Part shown: in pieces, positions 42,271 through 50,814 of the stretch | How the letters are laid out: every line of letters begins with the position of its first letter | Position numbering within the stretch: the stretch's first letter is position 1 | From: Paenibacillus_L residui | GTDB taxonomy: Bacteria > Bacillota > Bacilli > Paenibacillales > NBRC-103111 | Direction of reading: 5' to 3' | Length of the DNA: 64,000 bases | Assembly: GCF_042677205.1 (NCBI RefSeq) | Contig: NZ_JBHTIU010000027.1 | Coordinates: forward strand, 62,001 to 126,000 | Notes under the pieces: model-generated | Seen by the model: the letters and a program-made list of their open reading frames with translations, nothing else | The model's database searches: none | What the model was told of the DNA's origin: nothing | Translations under genes and position numbers: made by a program

Positions 42271-42299
42271 ATCTTATCACCGCTGGAATCAGGTGTCAA
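42271..42299 (-). promoter_or_regulatory. Sigma-A promoter of yezD
   Basis: On the minus strand a consensus TTGACA (42294-42299) and TAAGAT (42271-42276) are separated by 17 bases. The start of transcription would lie near 42264, giving a leader of about 260 bases before the yezD GTG. Confidence 0.8.
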
Positions 42300-42462
42300 C
42301 ACAGTAATTTCATGACAACTTCTTCGGCAGGCGGAATGACTTCCTCCGCCTAATCCTGTAAAATATTAGTGGCGGCCAGAAATGGCTTAAATGGTTGCCG
42401 TTTGAAACCCAATCCGAAATCATTTGAATATCACATCATCAGTTTGGAGGAACGGAATTTAA

Positions 42463-43314
42463 ATGGAGCTGCTAGTTAAATTGGAGCAAGTCAGTATGCG
42501 CTTCGGTTCAAAGCCGATTCTGGACAAGGTGAATTTATCCGTGTATAAGCGGCAATCGCTGGCCGTAATTGGTCCGAACGGCTCCGGCAAAAGCACCTTG
42601 CTGCGTCTGGTTGCCGGTCTCTCCTCTCCTACAGAGGGCAAAGTCCGTTATTTCGGCAACCCGAAACCGGTCATCGGCTGGGTGCCGGACCGTTTTCCGA
42701 AGCTGCCTTTTAACGCTTTTGAATATTTAATGCATATGGGACAAATAAGAGGGATGGACAAAGCCCTCTTGCGGCGCACGATTCCCGGGTTGCTGCAGCG
42801 GGCCCGTCTGGAGAATGCGGGACGCACCTGGATACGAAATTTTTCCAAAGGAATGCTGCAAAAGCTGGCCATCGTTCAGGCCGTACTGAAGAACCCGGAT
42901 CTGCTTATTATGGACGAGCCTTTATCCGGACTGGACGGGGAATCCGAGAACGATTTGCTGGAGATGTTCCTTCAGTTGAAGGCACAAGGAGTTACTCTCC
43001 TGTTCGCTTGTCATGAAGCGATCCTCTGGGAGAAGCTCGCGGACCGGACGCTCCGGATTCATCAGACCCGCATCGAACCGAATTCTTCCAAGGATGAGCT
43101 TTCCTCAGTTGTCTGTATTATAGTCAGACAGATCGGATTCGGTGAACTCGAAGGCTGGTCCGGCAGGCCCGGAGTCATGGAAGTAGCCGAGGGAGAGAGC
43201 GGCATTGAACTCAAAGTCGATGCCGGGTACAGCGATACCTTGCTGAGGGAGCTGCTGGACAGAGGCGGTTCAATCGTAACCATAAGCCGGGAATCGGGAG
43301 GGGATCGTCCATGA
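42463..43314 (+). CDS. ABC transporter ATP-binding protein
   Basis: A 283-residue ABC ATPase. Walker A is GPNGSGKST (residues 37-45) and Walker B is LLIMDEPLSGLD. The signature loop reads NFSKGMLQKLAI, a weak version of LSGGQ. The H-loop histidine is in FACHEA. After about residue 205 there is an extra C-terminal domain of 75 residues. GGAGG lies 12 bases before the ATG, a long spacing. It is coupled by an ATGA overlap to a permease gene, forming a two-gene exporter or bacteriocin/lipid-type transporter of unknown cargo. Confidence 0.92.
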   Translation: MELLVKLEQVSMRFGSKPILDKVNLSVYKRQSLAVIGPNGSGKSTLLRLVAGLSSPTEGKVRYFGNPKPVIGWVPDRFPKLPFNAFEYLMHMGQIRGMDKALLRRTIPGLLQRARLENAGRTWIRNFSKGMLQKLAIVQAVLKNPDLLIMDEPLSGLDGESENDLLEMFLQLKAQGVTLLFACHEAILWEKLADRTLRIHQTRIEPNSSKDELSSVVCIIVRQIGFGELEGWSGRPGVMEVAEGESGIELKVDAGYSDTLLRELLDRGGSIVTISRESGGDRP

Positions 43315-44024
43315 GCCCGATGCTGGCCTTGATTCGCTACCAACTGCAGCTTTTTGCACGAAGCTACCGTTACTTTGCTCCGATGACCTTATATCTCATC
43401 TTTATTGCCTGGATCTATTCCATGATTCCTAATCCGGTCATGAGCAGCTATGCCAGCACTTCCGTCTGCTTGTTTTTGGTGGCTGCTTGGCTGTCCTTTA
43501 ACTTCTATTCGACGGAACCTCCGACCCAACAGCAGTTGACCTTGATGCATTCCCGCAGCGGAATCCGTTATCATGCCAGCCGAATGGCAACCGTATGGGT
43601 GGCTGCTTTTCCCCTAACGCTGTTCGCTGTGCTGTATCCCATCATTCGCGGGAGCTTCGATCGCGCGCCGACGGCGATAGAGATGGCAGTCTCCCTGTAC
43701 AGTCATCTGCTGTTCACCTGGATGGCGATTGTGCTGACTGCCCTGTTCTGTTCCAAGATCGGTACCCAGCTTATCTCCAAGCTGGGCGGGTTGGTGCTGG
43801 CATTGACCTTGTCGCTGGCCGTACCCGGCCTGGCCGAATGGCTGCCTTCGCCCCTCCAATGGTTATTGTGGGTAGTGCCGCCGGCTTCGCCTATCATCGA
43901 CACCTTGATGAATTTCGACGCTTTGGGCGAAGCGCCGGCTATTGCCAAGCTGGTCTGGCCTTCGCTGTATACATTGGCTTTAAGCCTTCTGACGGTGGTC
44001 TATCTGCAGATACGCCGAAAATAA
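43311..44024 (+). CDS. ABC transporter permease subunit
   Basis: A 237-residue membrane protein with about six hydrophobic helices (for example YFAPMTLYLIFIAWIYSMI and LALTLSLAVPGL), the partner of the preceding ATPase. No specific substrate family is recognised. Its last codons (YLQIRRK and stop) lie inside a 36-bp sequence repeated exactly at 48680-48715. The integrated element downstream has therefore used the 3' end of this gene as its target while leaving the reading frame complete. Confidence 0.88.
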   Translation: MSPMLALIRYQLQLFARSYRYFAPMTLYLIFIAWIYSMIPNPVMSSYASTSVCLFLVAAWLSFNFYSTEPPTQQQLTLMHSRSGIRYHASRMATVWVAAFPLTLFAVLYPIIRGSFDRAPTAIEMAVSLYSHLLFTWMAIVLTALFCSKIGTQLISKLGGLVLALTLSLAVPGLAEWLPSPLQWLLWVVPPASPIIDTLMNFDALGEAPAIAKLVWPSLYTLALSLLTVVYLQIRRK

Positions 44025-44034
44025 ACAACGATTG
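43999..44034 (+). repeat. 36-bp direct repeat, left copy (att-like)
   Basis: This 36-base sequence covers the last codons and stop of the permease gene plus ten bases and is repeated without mismatch at 48680-48715. It contains the perfect 12-base palindrome TATCTGCAGATA. The two copies bound an AT-rich segment with dead insertion sequences, so they look like attachment sites left by an integrated element. Confidence 0.85.
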
Positions 44035-44486
44035 AGCAGATGAGACAGCTCATGTTTATCGATGAATAGTCAAAGCCTCAATCCTTCACAAACACTACGC
44101 AGATATGCAGAAATTCCGAGGAAATGATTCGACGTAGGGCTGTTTATCCTCATGCTGACGCAACGCGCGTCGGGAAAGGCGCGCGTTTAATAGATTACCT
44201 AGGCCCCTTTCAGCTATCATGTCCGCTGGCGGATTCAGCGGCTGATGGTGGTGACTCTCACGATTTATTGTCGCCATCCATTTTTGCAAATTTTTCCTTC
44301 AAGCTAACGGAATTTCTACCAGATGCTTCTCATAGGAACTATGGAAAGGGTTTAATTAATTTGAGTTCTGGAAATTTCCATATCTCGTTTGAAATCTGTT
44401 GTTATGTCTATCCTTTCTTTCTACATTGCTACATTGATTCCATTAACCTCAGATTATTAATTATTAAACACTAATTTGAGACATAA

Positions 44487-45278
44487 TCACTTAACTAATT
44501 TCCAAATAAGAATCCCTTCTTCATCCAAATATTCACTTTTCTGTAATATGTGATTATTTTCATAATCTAACCAATACTCAGTTTTAACTGGGAAATCAGA
44601 TACTACTTTATAAGCCTTTCTCTTACCGAAAAATTCAGATTCGATTTCACCCGTTTCAACAATTTGAAAGTAAGGGGTATACCCACTAGCATCTTGATAA
44701 AAAATATAACTATCTTTTTGAATATTTTGTAAAAATAATAATAGGAAGATGTTTGATTCTTTTATAAATATATTTTCATTTGGCGGTAATATAATACGTG
44801 TCGTATCAGAAAGCGATCCCTTCGTAGTCTTATTTATCGTTTTAGTCACAACTTCAGTATAGTTTTCGTTATATTCAAATTTTTGGGTTATATTAATATG
44901 TTCTCTTTCATCTATTAATTCCCTCTCCTCGTAGCTCGTTGTTGTATAGTTATTATTCATTTTGTACAATCTATAATTTTTCAACCCATCTTGTAACCCA
45001 GTTAGGTATTCGGCCGAAAACTCCTTTTCAACAACCATCTCATAGCCTTCTGGAGTAGGAATAATATCGTATTGGGCTGTACCTACCTTGTTCTGTTCAT
45101 TGAATATATCGTATTTGAGAGAAATATCTGTTACTTCTTCAGCATTATCCACCCCTAACATTGTTGGATCTCCACTTTTTTTCATTTCTAATATTTCCAT
45201 TTTACTATTTGCCTTGCAACCTACTATCAATATGATACATATGATAGTAATTATGAATGAAGATCGTTTCATAATCAT
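44487..45278 (-). CDS. Putative lipoprotein of the island
   Basis: A 263-residue predicted lipoprotein: the basic start MIMKRSS, hydrophobic IITIICIILIVG and a cysteine at residue 21 (IVGCKANSK) form a lipobox-like signal. The mature part is rich in Glu, Lys, Asn and Tyr, with beta-type segments (YDIIPTPEGYEMVVEKEFSAEY, VVSDFPVKTEYWLDYENNHI). No family is recognised. The coding sequence is markedly more AT-rich than genes outside the island, which supports foreign origin. Confidence 0.7.
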   Translation of the reverse strand: MIMKRSSFIITIICIILIVGCKANSKMEILEMKKSGDPTMLGVDNAEEVTDISLKYDIFNEQNKVGTAQYDIIPTPEGYEMVVEKEFSAEYLTGLQDGLKNYRLYKMNNNYTTTSYEERELIDEREHINITQKFEYNENYTEVVTKTINKTTKGSLSDTTRIILPPNENIFIKESNIFLLLFLQNIQKDSYIFYQDASGYTPYFQIVETGEIESEFFGKRKAYKVVSDFPVKTEYWLDYENNHILQKSEYLDEEGILIWKLVK

Positions 45279-45334
45279 ATTCTCTCTCCATTAAATTAAA
45301 AGTTTTGTGAAGCAATTGAAAAATAGGCAAGTGG

Positions 45335-45711
45335 CAACATGGTGACCCAATGAAATAACAAAATGTATTGTAGTCATAGCCACCGGCTCAGTCGGTGGAT
45401 TCCATTAGCCCTATAAGGGCATGTTATAATCAAGCGACTCAAAGGCGCACTGAAAGTCTGCCAACTGCGTTCTGTCACAGACCAGTACAGAAAAAGTCCT
45501 CTTTACCTCCCCTTTTAATCGACTTACCCGTGAGGTCGAAAAGCCTTTCTGTTCAGTTCTTGACTTACGCCATTTGGTTTCGGATACTTAGCGATCACTT
45601 TCCTGTTTCGCCCTACCGTATCCACATAGTATCCTCTGTACCAGAATTGGCGGTTCGTATCAGCACTTCAAATTCGCAAATTTGTGAAAAATCATGGCAA
45701 ACATTCTGACA
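45335..45711 (-). mobile_element. IS200/IS605-type element remnant
   Basis: At 45380-45398 CCACCGGCTCAGTCGGTGG forms the sort of hairpin found at IS200/IS605 ends. On the minus strand 45524-45655 encodes the C-terminus of a Y1 (TnpA) transposase (NRQFWYRGYYVDTVGRNRKV, with AKYPKPNGVS next). Upstream, FHKFANLKC continues it in another frame, so a frameshift and truncation have killed it. Just before the hairpin, TGACCCAATGAAATAACA (45342-45359) loosely resembles the GGGATAACAG repeat core. Confidence 0.75.
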
Positions 45712-46107
45712 TACTCAAGTTAGGTGAGTATTTACTGGCATGTGAATATGATCTAGGCAAGCCTCGATTGATGAATTTTCGTTCACTCAAATTCCAGATA
45801 ATTTTTCCGATCTCATAATTTTCCGTAAACTATTTGCCTATAATATTTCAGTGGTTCGATTTCATTTATGTTAGACTTCTCTAATCCATCTCTTGTCCTC
45901 CTTGTTTCAATCCGAGCGGCTGGCATATTCGCTCTCATCCTATCATCAAGTTCAGGGGATGACTACTCATATCTATAAGTTTCCCGAACCCCCAGTCTAA
46001 CTGGAGTTTTCTTTTACAAAAATACCTCTTTGGTAAAATTTATCTAAGCGAAAGCGGAGATGCACAACGTTTGCAAGTAATCTTTTCAGCCGTTCAAAGC
46101 TATTTGA
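45712..46107. other. Noncoding AT-rich stretch in the island
   Basis: No intact frame, ribosome binding site or RNA motif is recognised. It probably consists of decayed insertion-sequence DNA. Confidence 0.35.
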
Positions 46108-46139
46108 AGAGGAGGAAGCAATACTTCCCCCTCTTTTCC
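46108..46139 (-). terminator. Terminator of the island secreted-protein gene
   Basis: On the minus strand AAGAGGGGGAAG pairs with CTTCCTCCTCTT around TATTG, immediately after the stop codon at 46144. The T-run is short. Confidence 0.7.
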
Positions 46140-46143
46140 ACTA

Positions 46144-46938
46144 TCAGTTAATATCGTACGTGTACCGCCATTGCCACCACCATCCCCACTCTATATCCTT
46201 AAATCCTGGATTATAATATGTCACCAGGGCACCAAGGTACACCGTGTCAGGGTATTTAACATAACCACTTTCCTTAATCCAATCTGCAGTATATACTTGT
46301 GAAAAACCGTCTCCAACAATTTTATCTGCAAAGCCCGGGAATGTTTTCGATACGGAACCTAAGCTATATCCCGCCAAGCTAGGTTGAACAGTCACTTGAA
46401 CCTGAGAACCATCTGTGATTCTTTGTGTTCCCTTTGGAGCCCAATCTTGCACAGTTGCAGTAATGTTAGAATTGCTAACGGTTATATGCCAGCGTAAGCT
46501 ATTAATACCTGAGTATTTCACACAGTGCTTACCCCCACCGCAATCAATTAGATAACTTTGACCTCGAATATTGCTTTTCATATCAAGTCCATGGACAACA
46601 CTATCATCTTCGGATCTAGACTTGGAGGTATAAAGATCAACTACCCCATAAAATTTCACATAGGTGGAATTCTCAACTGTCGGAGTACTCCCTACATGTC
46701 TCCATTCATTCGAATTCCAGTTTCCAGAGTCTGCCACAAATAATTGAGGATTGTCCGCCACTGAAAAACCAATTCCATTTTCTAACAAATATTGTTTGTT
46801 TTTTGCAGGGTCGTTAGACATTCTATAGAATTTGGTTTTTTTAGTTGACCCTTGTGGGTCAAGTTGTTCTGCAAAAACACTAGTACTCAAACTGAATACT
46901 AATGTAAGAGCAAACAGTAATGAAAACGCTTTTTTCAT
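46144..46938 (-). CDS. Secreted protein of the island, unknown
   Basis: A 264-residue exported protein. The signal peptide (MKKAFSLLFALTLVFSLSTS, then VFA) is clear with a probable cleavage at VFA-EQ. The mature protein is rich in Ser, Tyr, Trp and Asn and predicted mostly beta, with a possible disulfide between the two cysteines in YLIDCGGGKHCVKY. It ends in the aromatic run EWGWWWQWRYTYDIN. No family is recognised. AAGGAGGAAACGAT precedes the ATG. A near-perfect palindrome 29-46 bases upstream suggests repression by a TetR-like regulator. Confidence 0.75.
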   Translation of the reverse strand: MKKAFSLLFALTLVFSLSTSVFAEQLDPQGSTKKTKFYRMSNDPAKNKQYLLENGIGFSVADNPQLFVADSGNWNSNEWRHVGSTPTVENSTYVKFYGVVDLYTSKSRSEDDSVVHGLDMKSNIRGQSYLIDCGGGKHCVKYSGINSLRWHITVSNSNITATVQDWAPKGTQRITDGSQVQVTVQPSLAGYSLGSVSKTFPGFADKIVGDGFSQVYTADWIKESGYVKYPDTVYLGALVTYYNPGFKDIEWGWWWQWRYTYDIN

Positions 46939-46966
46939 ATCGTTTCCTCCTTACTCTTTTTATTTT

Positions 46967-46984
46967 GTAAACCGGCCGGTATAC
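46967..46984. promoter_or_regulatory. TetR-type operator candidate
   Basis: GTAAACCGGCCGGTATAC is an 18-base inverted repeat with one mismatched pair, located just upstream of the secreted-protein gene's ribosome binding site. The GC-rich centre stands out in AT-rich surroundings. Sites of this form are common for TetR-family repressors. No such regulator gene is in the window. Confidence 0.55.
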
Positions 46985-47339
46985 AATCGAAAATAGAATA
47001 AAAATGGAAAATAATGTTATTTTATCCAAAATTATACACAATTTTATTTAGCATGTATATGAGACTAAAGTCATATTTACCAGCATATTCCAAATTTTAT
47101 GACGAAATTACCTTTTTATGAACGGACTAACTCTTCAATGCTTTCACTTGACTTGACCGTTAGTTCCTTTTGAGACTCATTTTTCAAATTCTCTTAAGGT
47201 AAGCAAGATAATACAAAGTGCTGCTTCTTTCATAAACAATTGACAGAAGGCAAATGTTGATATTCTGAAAGTTATTCAATAATGCTTGGAACTCTTTTTA
47301 AGTTTCATAATTGCGTATTACCGGCTGGGACAGGAGACA
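46985..47339. other. AT-rich intergenic stretch in the island
   Basis: It presumably contains the promoter of the secreted-protein gene. No gene or structured element is recognised. Confidence 0.3.
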
Positions 47340-48113
47340 ATGACAATTGAACAAATCGAAACGGTTGAAGAATATGTGTGAATGGACTGACGAACAGTGA
47401 GGAGGCTATGACATTAGGGTTTACTGTTCTACAAGTAAACAGACTAAAAATAAAATACAAAATGGGGGGAGCAGCGGGCATTTCCCACAAAAATCGAGTA
47501 AGGAACCCTGCACATGCTTTAAGTTATGAAGCAGAAAGGAGGAGCCGCAGAATTATACACATCCACAGTATTAAGACAACAACAACTGTCACTTTGACAT
47601 CTACTCTCGGAACACAATGACATCCAAATAAGTAGTTCCAGCGTAAGACGGAGACGGGATCTACCAAACAGACCAAGCAAAGACGTCGCACGATCCATCT
47701 GCCAAAGCACAAAACGGGCATTCTCTGACAGATTTCGCCATCCTTATGCATGGCTGGAAGACTGCGCTCCCGGGTTTTCGTTGCATGAAGCAACTGGTTG
47801 CGACACAGACATCGTCATTGGAGCTGATTTCGCCCAACAAATATCGAGGGGTACTCCAATGTCATCCAGCTAGGCATTACGAAATAAGGGCCCCTCTTAG
47901 ATTTTCAGTGATTGCTGGGATCTTCCGATAACTAAACAAAACGCTTGCCGTAAAACAAGAACTAGTTGGCGTATTTAAAAGGACCGGATTGAACGCTTGT
48001 GGGTTCGAGACTTCGGCTACTCGACATCACTAGCTGAAGCCGCTAACGAAGCCTTTGCCTCTCTCGTCCAGCAGCGAAAAAAGCAATTTTGTAGTATCCC
48101 CGTAGTCAAGTGA
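47340..48113 (+). pseudogene. Degenerate ISNCY-type (IS1202-like) DDE transposase
   Basis: A transposase gene broken by several frameshifts. It starts at ATG 47340 with AGGAGA ahead (MTIEQIETVEEYV) and then shifts frame into an N-terminal helix-turn-helix (NGLTNSEEAMTLGFTVLQ, then HKNRVRNPAHAL). Around 47720-47870 another frame gives HPYAWLEDCAPGFSLHEATG, matching the catalytic-core start of these transposases, where the family has DASPHAWLEDRGPKLTLHGA or similar. The end (about 48000-48110) gives RIERLWVRDFGYSTSLAEAA and NEAFASLVQQRKKQF, the usual C-terminus. It cannot make a functional protein. Confidence 0.7.
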
Positions 48114-48486
48114 ACTAACAAGATTTGGAAGAATAAGAAAACATATAGCCCAAGCGCAAAGAGGAAACGAAAAAGGCGAGTTCTGCATCGCCATACAAAG
48201 GCTTTATTCCAAGACGCATTAATAGTTAATCAGGCAAACTGGTAAGAATGACCTACTTTCGGAAAAGTGACATTCTCATATACGATTGAAAATAATAAAA
48301 TAACTTGACGAGCATAAAATTCTACGTTACCATGAAAGTGGAAATATCCTTTATCTGGAAAACTGGGTATGGTTACCATGAATTTCGATTAAATGTCTAG
48401 CGTCCTTTCTGATTTCGGCTTTGCGAAGCCAAATCCATTAACTCTTTTCGAGCAATGAAATGATTTAAAGAAAGGTGGTCCTCTGC

Positions 48487-48603
48487 ATGGATATATTAAG
48501 AGACAACCTAGGGGCATTCATAATTCTTCTTTTTTTATTTCCTATAGTCATGGTCATAGTAACAGGATGGTTACTAATTAAATACTTTTCTAAACGAAGA
48601 TAG
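48487..48603 (+). CDS. 38-residue membrane peptide
   Basis: A short frame beginning at ATG 48487 with AAGGTGG upstream encodes MDILRDNLG followed by one long hydrophobic helix (AFIILLFLFPIVMVIVTGWL) and the basic end KYFSKRR. The layout is that of a small single-pass membrane protein of the kind produced from mobile elements, including toxin-like peptides, but no partner antitoxin RNA is seen. The preceding 48114-48486 stretch holds no recognised gene. Confidence 0.5.
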   Translation: MDILRDNLGAFIILLFLFPIVMVIVTGWLLIKYFSKRR

Positions 48604-48679
48604 TAAAATTTTCTATTAGTAAAGAATCACGTTTGTCCTTATTGAACGATCTGATGTTTTCTATATACATTGGTTCTAT

Positions 48680-48715
48680 TCTATCTGCAGATACGCCGAA
48701 AATAAACAACGATTG
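48680..48715 (+). repeat. 36-bp direct repeat, right copy (att-like)
   Basis: An exact copy of 43999-44034, here not part of an intact gene. It is followed after about 50 bases by the MerR-family gene. It marks the right boundary of the inserted segment. Confidence 0.85.
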
Positions 48716-48764
48716 CCGTCATCTTGTCCGTTGTCTCGATTTTAATGAAGAAAGGAAGCCCTAT

Positions 48765-49628
48765 ATGTACTCTGTCGGCCAATTTTCCCGAATTTGCGGC
48801 ATGTCGGTCAAGACCCTTCATCATTATGACGAAGTCGGATTATTAAAGCCCGCCCATATCGATCCGGAAACGGGCTACCGTTATTATGATTACGGGCAAA
48901 TTCGAACGGCTCTGCAAATCCGGCGCTTGAAGGATTGCGGTTTGCCGCTGAACATGATCGCCGAATGGCTCAACGCCGACAACCCGGTGACATCGAAAAC
49001 GATTCTGACCGAAAGCATCCACGAGGTCGAGCGAAACATCGAAGAGCTTAACCAAACAAAGAATAACATCTTGTCCTTATTGAACGAGCTGGAAACCAAC
49101 AAGCCGCTTATGCCGGTTTCGTCGATTTCCGATTGCTTTGAAGAAATGAGGAAGGACACATGGATTTACAGCATCCGTGAAACTGTTCCAATTTCCGGTA
49201 TCGATGATCTTGTCCGAACCCTGTTGGAAAGATTATACGCTCTGAAGCTCGAAGTGGAAGACGATGCCAGGCTCATGACGATATTCCATGATGATGAAAT
49301 AGATCCGGCTTGTACGGAGTTGGAGGTTGGCCTGGCCGTTCAGCCGTCCTTCTCCGGTCTGCCGGGAACCCGAAGCATGGAAGGAGGAAAGCATGTCGGC
49401 GTTGAGGTCGAAGGCCCTTATTCCGAGCTCCCCTTCGGTTACGCCAAGCTGATCGATTATATCCGGTCCAACGGATACACCATCGTGGGACGACCGTTCG
49501 AAATGTATATTACCGGGCTGCTCCCTCCTTTGAGAAACAGCCGCGATTTCCGCTGCATTAAGCCGAACCTTCAGCTTAGCCCCCTTTCTTTCGTAACCAG
49601 GCTCTATATTCCTGTCAACAGCGATTGA
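48765..49628 (+). CDS. MerR-family transcriptional regulator with GyrI-like effector domain
   Basis: A 287-residue activator. The N-terminal MerR winged helix (1-70) reads MYSVGQFSRICGMSVKTLHHYDEVGLLKPA and YRYYDYGQI, followed by a coiled linker (about 80-115) and a GyrI/BmrR-like effector-binding domain (about 125-287). The latter contains IRETVPISGIDDL and VEGPYSELPFGYAKLIDYIRSNGY. The open frame extends upstream into the 36-bp repeat, but ATG 48765 has AAAGGAAG seven bases ahead. Without the inserted segment it would lie about 70 bases downstream of the ABC exporter, which it may regulate in response to a small hydrophobic molecule (inference). Confidence 0.92.
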   Translation: MYSVGQFSRICGMSVKTLHHYDEVGLLKPAHIDPETGYRYYDYGQIRTALQIRRLKDCGLPLNMIAEWLNADNPVTSKTILTESIHEVERNIEELNQTKNNILSLLNELETNKPLMPVSSISDCFEEMRKDTWIYSIRETVPISGIDDLVRTLLERLYALKLEVEDDARLMTIFHDDEIDPACTELEVGLAVQPSFSGLPGTRSMEGGKHVGVEVEGPYSELPFGYAKLIDYIRSNGYTIVGRPFEMYITGLLPPLRNSRDFRCIKPNLQLSPLSFVTRLYIPVNSD

Positions 49629-49651
49629 CCCTCCGGCTGCCGGAGGGTTTA
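49628..49651 (+). terminator. Terminator of the MerR gene
   Basis: ACCCTCCGG-CTG-CCGGAGGGT followed by TTATATT, overlapping the end of the MerR coding region. Confidence 0.8.
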
Positions 49652-49750
49652 TATTATGCCTGAGGCCGGTTTGTGTCAATGTTTTATGGTTGGGGAGCCG
49701 GTCCCAATCTGATCGTGCCCTAACCTGATCGAAAGGGGTAAAATTGTAAA

Positions 49751-50758
49751 ATGTATCATTCCAGACTACGCGGAGATTATTATGAAATGGGCTATCGCTA
49801 TGGAAGCCTGCTGCACAAGAACGGCTTCAGGTTTCCCGAGGTTTCGCCGGAGAAGCTGGCATTCGGAGAGGAAAGCAGCACGATTCTGAAGGCTTATTAT
49901 CCCGGAGCGATTGCGGAAATTCAAGGGTTTGCAGACGGCTGTGCGGCTTCCTTCGAGCAAGTAAGCTCTTTCCTGCTGACGGTAGGCCTCTTCGGGCAAT
50001 CCCCTCAATGCAGTATTTTTGCCGTATGGAACGGCAGCGATATGATCGTCGGAAGGAATTATGACATGCTTCTTGATGTCAAGAAATATACGGACAGCTC
50101 GCTGGTGAGCCCCAATGGCCGCTTCCGGTATATTGGCCATTCAGACGTTTTTATCGGCAAAGTGGATGGCATGAACGAGCATGGACTGGCTGTGGCCATC
50201 ACGCTTGTGCCGAGCCCTCTCCGGCAGCCCGGAGTCCACTTTTACTTTGCCACCCGTTATGTATTGGAGCACTGCCGTACGGTGGACGAAGCGGTTCGCG
50301 TCCTGTCCGGGTTTCCCGCTTCTCTCTGCTGCAATTACTTACTGGCTGACCCGACAGGCGGTATGGCCGTAGTAGAAGCTTCCCCGGAACGAATCCGTGT
50401 CCGCAGGCCCGAAGCGGGCGGAAATTCGCTTATTTGCACCAATCATCATCTTCATCCGGAGATGACCGACATTACCGGCTCACAACCGGAGGCCTGGAGC
50501 AAAACAACGGAAAGATATGCTGCCATTCAGCAGCAATTGAGACTTCTTCCCCAGCCGGGAGTCGAGGATGCTATCCGGATTCTATCGGATACGAAGGGCC
50601 ATGTATGCCTGAATTTGAAGGAGCATCGGTTCGGGACCTTGTATTCCATAGTTATGAATTTAAGTCAACTGGAACTATACCGTGCGGAAGGTGCGCCGAA
50701 TCGCTGCAAATACAAGAGGGACGACCGGTTAACCGCTCTGCTGAAAAGAACAGTTTAA
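49751..50758 (+). CDS. C45-family autoproteolytic acyltransferase/hydrolase
   Basis: A 335-residue Ntn-hydrolase of the peptidase C45 group (acyl-CoA:6-aminopenicillanic acid acyltransferase-like). These enzymes self-cleave to expose an N-terminal cysteine and then hydrolyse or transfer amide-linked acyl groups. The expected site is Cys87 in SPQCSIFAVW, followed by the conserved IVGRNYDML and YIGHSDVFIGKVDGMNEHGLAVAI. FYFATRYVLEHCRTVDEAVRVL and CTNHHLHPEM also fit the family. RBS AAAGGGG lies about 12 bases before the ATG. It stands alone on the plus strand, with a dispersed repeat downstream. The substrate is unknown. Confidence 0.88.
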   Translation: MYHSRLRGDYYEMGYRYGSLLHKNGFRFPEVSPEKLAFGEESSTILKAYYPGAIAEIQGFADGCAASFEQVSSFLLTVGLFGQSPQCSIFAVWNGSDMIVGRNYDMLLDVKKYTDSSLVSPNGRFRYIGHSDVFIGKVDGMNEHGLAVAITLVPSPLRQPGVHFYFATRYVLEHCRTVDEAVRVLSGFPASLCCNYLLADPTGGMAVVEASPERIRVRRPEAGGNSLICTNHHLHPEMTDITGSQPEAWSKTTERYAAIQQQLRLLPQPGVEDAIRILSDTKGHVCLNLKEHRFGTLYSIVMNLSQLELYRAEGAPNRCKYKRDDRLTALLKRTV

Positions 50759-50814
50759 CCGGATTTGTCTTGTAGACAGCCCAATCCCCGCCGGATAGTG
50801 CAAAAGACAGATGA

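Larger units (their letters stand above)
44035..48679. mobile_element. Decayed integrated genomic segment between 36-bp repeats
   Basis: About 4.65 kb of AT-rich DNA lies between two perfect 36-bp direct repeats, in contrast to the GC-richer neighbours. It contains a lipoprotein gene, an IS200/IS605 remnant, a secreted protein gene, a degenerate ISNCY-type transposase and a small membrane-protein gene. No integrase or recombinase is left. Removing it would join the permease stop directly to the MerR gene. The left end (44035-44486) holds no recognisable gene. Confidence 0.75.

Noticed and set aside
45395..45709. 104-residue plus-strand ORF
   Set aside because: It is antisense to the IS200/IS605 TnpA remnant, whose minus-strand translation matches the transposase C-terminus.
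48633..48764. Upstream extension of the MerR regulator through the 36-bp repeat
   Set aside because: The extension is encoded by the inserted element's end and the repeat, and ATG 48765 has a well-placed ribosome binding site and matches MerR N-termini. A shared 17-mer (TTGTCCTTATTGAACGA) at 48633 and inside the MerR gene near 49070 was noted but may be chance.
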